This document shows, in pieces, positions 1-6,860 of a stretch of 64,000 bases of DNA. The stretch's first letter is position 1. Each line of letters opens with the position of its first letter. Source of the DNA: Kaistella antarctica (GTDB lineage: Bacteria > Bacteroidota > Bacteroidia > Flavobacteriales > Weeksellaceae); the NCBI RefSeq assembly GCF_900109615.1, contig NZ_FOIX01000002.1:62001-126000 (forward strand), in the 5' to 3' direction. The notes beneath the pieces are model-generated. The model was not told the origin of the DNA. It worked only from the letters and a program-made list of their open reading frames with translations, and did not search any database. A program made the position numbers and the translations under genes.

Positions 1-2
1 CA

Positions 3-1511
3 AAGGCATATAGTGGACTCTTTAAGAAAGACGTTCAAATACATTATAATGATAATAATGGTTACAAATACACGATAGTAGATGCAGAACCAAGCACAAT
101 AATTACCTTAGACTATCAACTGTTGGATGGTACAAGTGAAACTCCTCAAACTGTATCCATTGCATCCCGATCAAGATCCACAGGGACGATTGACGTTTAC
201 TTTAACCATCCCGTTGACACATCGTACGCTCAAGGACAAAACGCAGTTAATCTTGGGAATACCTTAGATGATAAGTTAATTTCGTACATTAATTCAACAT
301 CAAGTTCACTTGACATCGCGATCTACAACTCATATTCTCCAAGTTCCACAACGGGAATTGCGGGTGCGATAAATGATGCGTTTGATCGAGGGGTGCAAGT
401 GCGAATAATATATGATGGTAGTACAGGAAGTACAATGATACCATTACTAAATAATTCGATTCCAAGACTCGCGAGTCCGAATAATAGTAGTTATGGTATT
501 ATGCACAACAAGTTTTTAATTTTTGACGCAAATAGTACTGATGAAAATAAACCAATCGTTTGGACGGGTTCTACAAATTGGACGGTTGCACAGATTGACG
601 GGCCTGACAAGAATAGTGCAATTGTCATCCAAGACAAATCTTTAGCATTGGGTTATCAAATCGAATTTGAAGAGATGTGGGGATCTTCAACAAGTACACC
701 TATACCATTTAATTCGAGATTCGGTCCTTACAAGATAGATAACACACCTCACACTTATAATATCGGTGGCAAGATAGTAAACAGTTATTTCAGTCCAAGT
801 GATGGTACGACATCCAAAATAATTGATGTTATTAATAGTGCGGATACAGATATTAACGTAGCAACAATGTTAATTACAAGAACTGATATTAGTGGTGCAC
901 TGATCAGTAAATACAACAATGGATTAAGTTCCACGCAACTTATAATGGATACTCAAAACCCACAGGGTAACCAAAAGGCATTATTACAGACGGAGATCGG
1001 TGCAAACAGAGTAAGAACGGATACTTCAAGAGGAGTTATGCACCATAAATTCATGGTGGTAGATAATTACGACAGTTCATCTGATCCTACAGTGCTTGTT
1101 GGATCTCACAATTGGAGTGCTTCCGCTGAAAATAGGAATGATGAAAACACATTAATCATTCACGACTTGAATATTGCCAACCAATATTATCAAGCATTTG
1201 CGTCTCTATTCAAACTGTCAGGTGGAGTCATCACAAATCCATTAGCAGTTGTTGAAAACCAATTGGTAAAAAATAACTATATCATCTATCCAAACCCAAG
1301 TAACGGAGTTATCAATATTCAAAGTAAAAATATTTTCGTCGGTAATAGTGATGTAAGAATTTATGATGCTACGGGTAAAAAAATAATTCAAGAAACATGG
1401 AGCGATTTCAACATAAAAAGTGTTGACCTAACTCTCCAATCAAGTGGCATTTATTTTGTGGTAATTACAAATGCATTGGGAGTTGATTATGTTAAAATTA
1501 TTAAATATTAA
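3..1511 (+). CDS. Secreted phospholipase D-like protein with T9SS sorting tail (5' partial)
   Basis: The frame is open from the window edge, so the gene begins upstream and the N-terminus is missing; a TTG at 123 is only an internal codon. Two HxKxxxxD (HKD) motifs are visible, at nt 501-527 (MHNKFLIFD) and 1038-1064 (MHHKFMVVD), each followed by a G-S-x-N-W motif. This is the two-half layout of the phospholipase D/nuclease superfamily. The C-terminus has a YPNPSNG motif and a short beta-rich tail ending in lysine, the type A sorting domain of the Bacteroidetes type IX secretion system, so the protein is probably exported or surface-attached. The substrate (phospholipid or nucleic acid) cannot be told from sequence. 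Confidence 0.85.
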   Translation, partial: KAYSGLFKKDVQIHYNDNNGYKYTIVDAEPSTIITLDYQLLDGTSETPQTVSIASRSRSTGTIDVYFNHPVDTSYAQGQNAVNLGNTLDDKLISYINSTSSSLDIAIYNSYSPSSTTGIAGAINDAFDRGVQVRIIYDGSTGSTMIPLLNNSIPRLASPNNSSYGIMHNKFLIFDANSTDENKPIVWTGSTNWTVAQIDGPDKNSAIVIQDKSLALGYQIEFEEMWGSSTSTPIPFNSRFGPYKIDNTPHTYNIGGKIVNSYFSPSDGTTSKIIDVINSADTDINVATMLITRTDISGALISKYNNGLSSTQLIMDTQNPQGNQKALLQTEIGANRVRTDTSRGVMHHKFMVVDNYDSSSDPTVLVGSHNWSASAENRNDENTLIIHDLNIANQYYQAFASLFKLSGGVITNPLAVVENQLVKNNYIIYPNPSNGVINIQSKNIFVGNSDVRIYDATGKKIIQETWSDFNIKSVDLTLQSSGIYFVVITNALGVDYVKIIKY

Positions 1512-1531
1512 TCTATTTTACCTGTTACTTA

Positions 1532-1921
1532 TTATTTCGATTCAGAAGACTCAGGTAGATTTTTATTAGAACTTTTGTCAACAAGTTCCATTATGTTGTC
1601 ATCTGAACTTTTATCTTGAAGTTCCGCTACTCTTTTCTCAGAATTAGCCATCGCCTCTTTCATAATTATGTCAATATGTTCATCGACCGAGTCGTTCATT
1701 TTATCAAGATCAACTTTTCTTTCATCCCATTTATTTTTAATAATTTCTTTTTCTTCTTCCGTATTCGCAACTTTCATTTCTTTTGTTTTCCATTTTTCTA
1801 AAAGATCTCTAATATATTGGATGACATATTTCGATAAACCTTTCAGAATTTGAGCAAGAATATCTTTTAAAAAGGGAAGAAGAATTTTTGTAAATAGCCA
1901 CTGTACGATTTGTTTTTTCAT
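1532..1921 (-). CDS. Hypothetical protein with amphipathic N-terminus
   Basis: A 129-residue frame converging on the phospholipase D-like gene, 20 bp from its stop. The first 40 residues are hydrophobic or amphipathic with interspersed lysines. The rest is highly charged, Lys/Glu rich and probably helical (residues about 45-110), with an acidic/serine tail. I recognise no family. It could be a peripheral membrane or phage-type structural protein. Overlapping plus-strand frames are low-complexity Phe/Ser shadows of this gene. Reality as a gene is likely but not certain. Confidence 0.5.
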   Translation of the reverse strand: MKKQIVQWLFTKILLPFLKDILAQILKGLSKYVIQYIRDLLEKWKTKEMKVANTEEEKEIIKNKWDERKVDLDKMNDSVDEHIDIIMKEAMANSEKRVAELQDKSSDDNIMELVDKSSNKNLPESSESK

Positions 1922-1985
1922 TATAGTTTATTTTTGGTGATAAAAATACAGAAATAAATCAGTATATAAGAGTGAATTTTGAGTG

Positions 1986-2519
1986 CTAAATTAAATGTAA
2001 AGCAATTAATTTGGGATCGTAATTTGGGAATAAAAAATTATCTATTGGTCGTTCAGCCAACCAAGGTTGTTCTGCATCTTTAGATAACACCAATGGCATC
2101 CTTTCTTTTTTATTATGGATTTCCGCGATTAATTCATTAAGGTTGGAAGTCAGAATAGAAAAGCTCGTCAAGGTTTCATTATTGTTTTTATCTACCCAAA
2201 TATAATAAATCCCTCGAAGGGAAAATGGTTATTACCGTTGTCCAAATGAATGAAGTATTTTTCCTTCTTTTCACCTATGGAATTTAACCACTTCCAATCA
2301 TAAAAACCATTTACTAAGATTAAGCTCCTATTGGAGACAGAGTTTTTGTAACTCTACTTTCTCTTAGAGTTTCTACTCTTGCATTTAATGTCATCTTTCA
2401 AACACCTCTGTTTTTTTGCCCAAAACGGTGTAAGTCCCCAATCACCTAACACAACCGCATTTGAATTTTCACTCGTAACGATTGGGGTTTTCGGAAAGGA
2501 AGTAGAACAAGCCGTACAT
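1986..2519 (-). pseudogene. Decayed SRAP-family (YedK/HMCES-like) gene
   Basis: Fragments of an SOS-response-associated peptidase occur in different frames. From the 5' end I read MYGLF at 2519, a piece with LGDWGLTPFWAKK, then LNARVETL (family NARxET motif), then LVNGFYDW (family GFYEW), and after a further shift IHNKKERMPLVL (family H-x-RMP motif). At least three frameshifts separate these pieces, one just after the GFYDW segment near 2220. The family normally starts Met-Cys, and that Cys2 forms the thiazolidine crosslink to abasic DNA; here the second codon is TAC (Tyr). The active-site Glu of GFYEW is Asp. The gene is dead. In living relatives it protects abasic sites in single-stranded DNA. 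Confidence 0.8.
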
Positions 2520-2736
2520 TTTTAACTTGTAATCTATTTCATTTATTTTGACTCATATTTAAATAAAAGTTTGCCTTACTTTATATATAAATTTTAACTA
2601 TTTTTAGCAATAATTAAAAGTTTGCTATAAATTATAAAGATTCCTTCTTATACATTCATGCTTTTAGATTAATAAGTAACAATTTCACAATCAAAAATAT
2701 AATAATTTATATTTTATATTTTTTAAATATTTTTTA

Positions 2737-2994
2737 ATGAAAGTAAATGACCAATTTATTAATCCTAACAATGCCGAACATTCCTTTGAATGGGTGAATT
2801 TAAATTGGGATTCTACCACTTTTTCTATCCGCAATCGATATGATAATATATTAACAGGAAAATTTAACCACATAAGTTCAAGTGAAATCTCCTGGGACAA
2901 CTTCAGATCAATGATCGAAAAGAGCATTGAAAGAAAACACGTCATAACTCAAGATACTTCTGTTATCTTGAAAAAAATAGCAGATAATATTTAG
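2737..2994 (+). CDS. Small hypothetical protein upstream of EcsC-like gene
   Basis: An 85-residue frame ending 10 bp before the EcsC-like gene, in the same direction, so probably co-transcribed. It has no membrane segment and no motif I recognise. The composition (Trp, Asn, Ile rich, with a charged C-terminal helix) is protein-like. The upstream 200 bp is very AT-rich, which suits a promoter. A minus-strand frame over the same bases was judged a shadow because it has no partner and the plus frame fits the operon. Confidence 0.5.
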   Translation: MKVNDQFINPNNAEHSFEWVNLNWDSTTFSIRNRYDNILTGKFNHISSSEISWDNFRSMIEKSIERKHVITQDTSVILKKIADNI

Positions 2995-3004
2995 GAATTC
3001 AGAT

Positions 3005-3697
3005 ATGGAAAAAGAATTTAGTAATCTTACAAATATAAAGTTTGATTTACTGTACTTAATAAAATTAGTCGCCCCTAAATATGACGATGTGTTAGATGAG
3101 GTTAACCAATTGAAATTAAGTCATCCAAAACTTACTAAGATAGAATTAAGTAAAAAATTTGCAAAGAGAATTAGAAACAATTATACATCTGTTGGTATTG
3201 CATCTGCATTCCCGAGTATAATTCCTGGGTTAGGAACGGCAGTGCAAGTAGTTGTCGAAGGAACAACTGTAACAGGTGATTTAATGTTAATGTTAAGAGG
3301 CATGGCGCGAATGTGTTACGGAGTTGGAATAATTAATGACAAAGATATGACTCAAGGTTTTAATCAAGACCTTATTAGTATCTTAGGAATATGGAGTGGC
3401 GTAATAGTAACTGCAAAAATTGCGACAGAAAAACTTGGAACTAAGGTTGCAGTTGCCCAATTTAATAGACATGTAACGGGAAAAATGTTACAAAAAATTA
3501 ATAAGCGCGTAAGCACTACAATTCTAACAAAATATGGAACGAAAAGAGGCGGTGTAGCACTAGGTAAATTGATTCCATTTGGAGTTGGAGCAGTTATAGG
3601 TGGTGGATTTAATTACGTAACTATGAAAAGTTACTCCATAGCGGCGATTAAACATTATGAGTCTGCAGATGATGTGGAATATGTCATTTTAGAGTAA
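3005..3697 (+). CDS. EcsC-like membrane protein
   Basis: A 230-residue protein. An N-terminal helical part (1-55) is followed by glycine-rich hydrophobic stretches at about 60-100 (GIASAFPSIIPGLGTA) and 120-145, and by a C-terminal LIPFGVGAVIGGGFNY block. Pairs of Gly-rich hydrophobic hairpins and a final G-A-V-I-G-G-G-x-N-Y block are typical of EcsC/DUF697-like proteins, whose biochemical role is poorly known. It probably associates with membranes. Its place next to a nuclease gene and a type IV restriction operon makes a defence role possible, but that is inference. Family assignment is moderate. Confidence 0.6.
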   Translation: MEKEFSNLTNIKFDLLYLIKLVAPKYDDVLDEVNQLKLSHPKLTKIELSKKFAKRIRNNYTSVGIASAFPSIIPGLGTAVQVVVEGTTVTGDLMLMLRGMARMCYGVGIINDKDMTQGFNQDLISILGIWSGVIVTAKIATEKLGTKVAVAQFNRHVTGKMLQKINKRVSTTILTKYGTKRGGVALGKLIPFGVGAVIGGGFNYVTMKSYSIAAIKHYESADDVEYVILE

Positions 3698-3845
3698 ATA
3701 AAAACCGAGATTTTATAGTTATTTTCCGAGGAAGATTTTAAATTTAAAAACACGATATAGTACCATAAAAACAGATATAATGGTTGCAACGGGACAATTT
3801 TTGGAAATCCAATTAATTTGCCTTAAAAAATAATATTTATTATCC

Positions 3846-4997
3846 ATGATCACAGAACAACTAAAATCCTTTTTTTCAATTCTAAATACAAAAGTTGATT
3901 TTGTAAATAACGTAAAAAAAGAATACAGCAAATTTTTGGCTTCAGATTTTAATTCTCTCGATTTCTTAAAGTTCGGAGAAAATAAGGCGTCAGAGATTAT
4001 TGCGTTTTTTTTAGATCCAAATGAGTCGCATGGTCAAGGAGACTTGTACCTGAATCTTTTTTTAGTAGAGTTAGGAATTGACTTCCGTTATGATAAATTT
4101 ACAGATGTTATTTCTGTAGTTGAAAAAAACACTGATGATCGACGAAGAATCGACATTTTTGTTAAATCTAAATCACACAAAACTTTATTTGGCATTGAGA
4201 ACAAGATTTATGTAAGTACTGCCGATCAACTAAATCAAATTAACGATTACTTAGAATTTTTAGATAAGCAAGCGATAGATCATGATTTCACTTTGTTTTA
4301 TTTAGCACCCCGAGGTAAAACAGTTAGTACTTTAAGTTTTAATGAAGACTTACTTAATCAAAAATATAGTGCAGATTGTCTCAAATTTATTACCTATGAG
4401 GATGATATGATCCCTTTGATTCATGAATTTGGTCTTAGAACTGAAAATAACAGAGTACAAGCATTTCTATTTGACTTCGAAAGAAAACTTCAAAAATTAT
4501 ATATGGGAAATAGTGAAATTAATGAAACACAAATAGTGAGAGATTTTATTTGCGAGTCGAGTGCTAATCTTGAAACGTCTTTTGCAATTACGAATAATAT
4601 TGGTGCCGTAAAATCTGAATTATTAAGAAATTTTGATCAGCAAATGAAAGAAATTTCAGCTGAACTAAATATTCAATTAGATGCTGATCCATATAGATTT
4701 ACTTTAGAGAAATTAAAAAACTTTAAAGTAGGTGTAAGTTTCGAAGACGGTGGAGTATTCTACGGAATAGTCCGTACTGCTCAAGTCTTGGAAAAGAAAC
4801 GACTTTTAGAAATTGAAATGCTTTTTCTCTATAACTTAGAGAGTAGCAAGTGGTGGCCAATTTATATTTGGGGTTTTAAAGACATCGAATCAAACTTTTC
4901 CTTTTGGCAAGCAATAATAGATGGAAGTATTAAAAAACAAATTAAAGAATTCATTTTAGTGCTCCTCAATAGTTCTTATTCACTAAAAGAAGTTTAA
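3846..4997 (+). CDS. PD-(D/E)XK nuclease superfamily protein
   Basis: A 383-residue protein. The N-terminal half carries the nuclease fold: E50 in KASEIIAFFLDP, SHGQGDLYL at 61-69, D103 in RRRIDIFV, E118-N-K120 in FGIENKI, and Q131 in the following helix. This order matches the PDDEXK_4 type, in which Asp, Glu and Lys bind the metal and act in phosphodiester cleavage. The C-terminal half (about 230-383) is an unassigned alpha/beta region with a Trp-rich segment, perhaps for target recognition. No methyltransferase is adjacent, so it is not a normal restriction-modification pair. It sits in the putative defence island. Confidence 0.75.
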   Translation: MITEQLKSFFSILNTKVDFVNNVKKEYSKFLASDFNSLDFLKFGENKASEIIAFFLDPNESHGQGDLYLNLFLVELGIDFRYDKFTDVISVVEKNTDDRRRIDIFVKSKSHKTLFGIENKIYVSTADQLNQINDYLEFLDKQAIDHDFTLFYLAPRGKTVSTLSFNEDLLNQKYSADCLKFITYEDDMIPLIHEFGLRTENNRVQAFLFDFERKLQKLYMGNSEINETQIVRDFICESSANLETSFAITNNIGAVKSELLRNFDQQMKEISAELNIQLDADPYRFTLEKLKNFKVGVSFEDGGVFYGIVRTAQVLEKKRLLEIEMLFLYNLESSKWWPIYIWGFKDIESNFSFWQAIIDGSIKKQIKEFILVLLNSSYSLKEV

Positions 4998-5120
4998 TAA
5001 TAGAACTATAATATTTTTCTTTAAAATTAGAGTGAATTTTATTTTGTATACATAGCAGATAATTCCAAATGAACATATATAAAAGTAGTGATAATAATTA
5101 TGTAGAGTGAAATCCATTAT

Positions 5121-5543
5121 ATGAAACAAATTGAACCAAAAGATGTAGTGGAGTCTTTTACTTTCTACCGAGATGAAAACGATGGAAAAGAACCCACTGA
5201 ATGGAACCAAGTTACCATGTTTAATAAATTAGGATTTGGTGTTATTGGAATCGATGGTAACTGTGGGGCAATTAATCAAGAGGGGAAAATCATTATTCCC
5301 CTGACGTATTCAAACCTAATCGATTTCGCAGAACTTGAAAGCACTCATATACTTGCTTGTGACCAAAATGATAAGTGGGGTTATATTAATTGGAAAAATG
5401 AGATATTAATACCTTTTATATTTTCATACGCCTCCGTATTTCAAGACGGATTAGCGACGGTATGCAAGGATGGTAAGTATTTCATCATCGATACTCAAAA
5501 TGAGATTCTTAAACAAGTAGATGGGCTTAAAAAATTAAAATAA
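5121..5543 (+). CDS. WG-repeat-containing protein
   Basis: A 140-residue protein with no signal peptide or membrane segment. Residues about 45-135 hold repeats of the WG type: G-x-I-x-x-x-G-K-I-I-I-P, then KWGYINWKNEILIPF, then GKYFIIDTQNEI. Such repeats form beta-propeller-like or solenoid units that bind proteins. Full WG proteins usually have more repeats, so this is a short member. It sits between the PD-(D/E)XK nuclease gene and the convergent mcrC. No specific function can be assigned. Confidence 0.6.
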   Translation: MKQIEPKDVVESFTFYRDENDGKEPTEWNQVTMFNKLGFGVIGIDGNCGAINQEGKIIIPLTYSNLIDFAELESTHILACDQNDKWGYINWKNEILIPFIFSYASVFQDGLATVCKDGKYFIIDTQNEILKQVDGLKKLK

Positions 5544-5598
5544 TCTTGATTACTTATTTACGATATGAGTGCGGCTTAATCAGATAATAAGTTTAAAT

Positions 5599-6855
5599 TT
5601 AAACATACAGTTTTCCAATGATTTCAGAGGATAACGATTTAGTATCTCGATAGTTTTCACCATCAATAATCGATATAAATCCAACCTTGCAGAAGTTTTG
5701 AATAGGTTTAAACTCATTTTCAAACTCGAAGATTGGGTTGTGGTAGTATTTTCCGAATTGCGAGTCCTGTTGATCTATTTTAGGGTACAACAAAATACTC
5801 TTACTTGATTTCCAATGAAGATTGTAAGTAAACATTTGTTTTAGATCATCGTCAGAAGGATTGCTATTATCAACAATTTTCCACTTTGTATCGATGATAA
5901 ATGTTTCGTCAGTTTTTAATTCCTTGATAACGATGTCGGGTCGGATTGTTTTGTTCTCCCAAAATAGATCTCGATCCTGCGAACTGATTTCAAATTGATT
6001 GTCCACATTATGTTTCTGTAATACTCGGTAGATGTATTCCTCCCAAAGTTTATTCATGTCGAATAGTAGGGTCAACATCTGATCACTACCTGAATTTAGA
6101 TTTGGTGAATAATTTAGAATAAGCATCTTTGCTATGTCTAATGATTTCTCGTATGGTCGCGATTTTCTATCTAATTTTAGATTTTCAAAGTGCTTACTAT
6201 TAAATTCTTTATAGGTGAAATTATTAAATTCAAATAGTAAACGTTTCACCTTGTCTTGTAGTTTTTGTGTTACTAAATTATCCAAAATGGTTAACGCTTG
6301 AAAGAGAATTTGATGAATCAAGTGGTCTTTGTCATAAACCTGATGTTCACAATAAAACCTTTCTTTGTGAACAATGTTTTTCTCAATATCACGGGAGAAA
6401 ACCAACTTGCCCTTTAATGCCAATTGGTTGTTTTCAACCCTTCTGTATTTCTTGATTAGTCCCTTCTTAACCAATTGCTCCAAATCATTTAGAAAAATTT
6501 CAAAATATACTTCTAAAATGGAATTGTGTTTCTTTTTTAAACCTGTTTCGGATACGGTATCTACTTTTATATATCTGCATACTCTCAACATATTGATTAG
6601 AACATTCTGCCATAGTTTTTTACTTGGGTCAGATGAATTATCTGCCTTAGGTAGAATTTCTATTGTCAAGCCACCAACTTGGATCACTCCGACGTACGAA
6701 TTAAATAGAATTCCATTGTAAACAGGTGTGAAATATTTGTTACCGTTTTTTTCATTGAACTTCACAAGTGATTTAAAATGATTTTCAGAAAAATCACCAT
6801 CACCAATTTTTAGTTTTTGATACTCAAATACCTGTATGAAATTTTTAGAGTTCAT
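5599..6855 (-). CDS. mcrC: McrC-family subunit of type IV restriction system
   Basis: A 418-residue protein, last gene of a three-gene minus-strand operon, starting 5 bp after the McrB-like stop. The N-terminal beta domain and the middle block (LEVYFEIFLNDLEQLVKKGL, residues 114-133) match McrC. The C-terminal PD-(D/E)XK nuclease is visible as E273 in WEEYI, D307 in RPDIVI and D322-T-K324 in IIDTKWK. In known McrBC the McrC subunit is the endonuclease and stimulates McrB NTP hydrolysis, cutting modified DNA between distant sites. Catalytic residues are intact, so the enzyme is probably active. Confidence 0.9.
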   Translation of the reverse strand: MNSKNFIQVFEYQKLKIGDGDFSENHFKSLVKFNEKNGNKYFTPVYNGILFNSYVGVIQVGGLTIEILPKADNSSDPSKKLWQNVLINMLRVCRYIKVDTVSETGLKKKHNSILEVYFEIFLNDLEQLVKKGLIKKYRRVENNQLALKGKLVFSRDIEKNIVHKERFYCEHQVYDKDHLIHQILFQALTILDNLVTQKLQDKVKRLLFEFNNFTYKEFNSKHFENLKLDRKSRPYEKSLDIAKMLILNYSPNLNSGSDQMLTLLFDMNKLWEEYIYRVLQKHNVDNQFEISSQDRDLFWENKTIRPDIVIKELKTDETFIIDTKWKIVDNSNPSDDDLKQMFTYNLHWKSSKSILLYPKIDQQDSQFGKYYHNPIFEFENEFKPIQNFCKVGFISIIDGENYRDTKSLSSEIIGKLYV

Positions 6856-6860
6856 TTATT

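Noticed and set aside
1616-1853. Plus-strand Phe/Ser-rich frames
   Set aside because: Low-complexity shadows of the minus-strand gene 1532-1921.
2691-2945. 84-residue minus-strand frame
   Set aside because: It overlaps the plus-strand gene at 2737, which fits the operon with the EcsC-like gene; the minus frame has no partner.
4983-5210. 75-residue minus-strand frame
   Set aside because: It overlaps the start of the WG-repeat gene and looks like AT-rich shadow.
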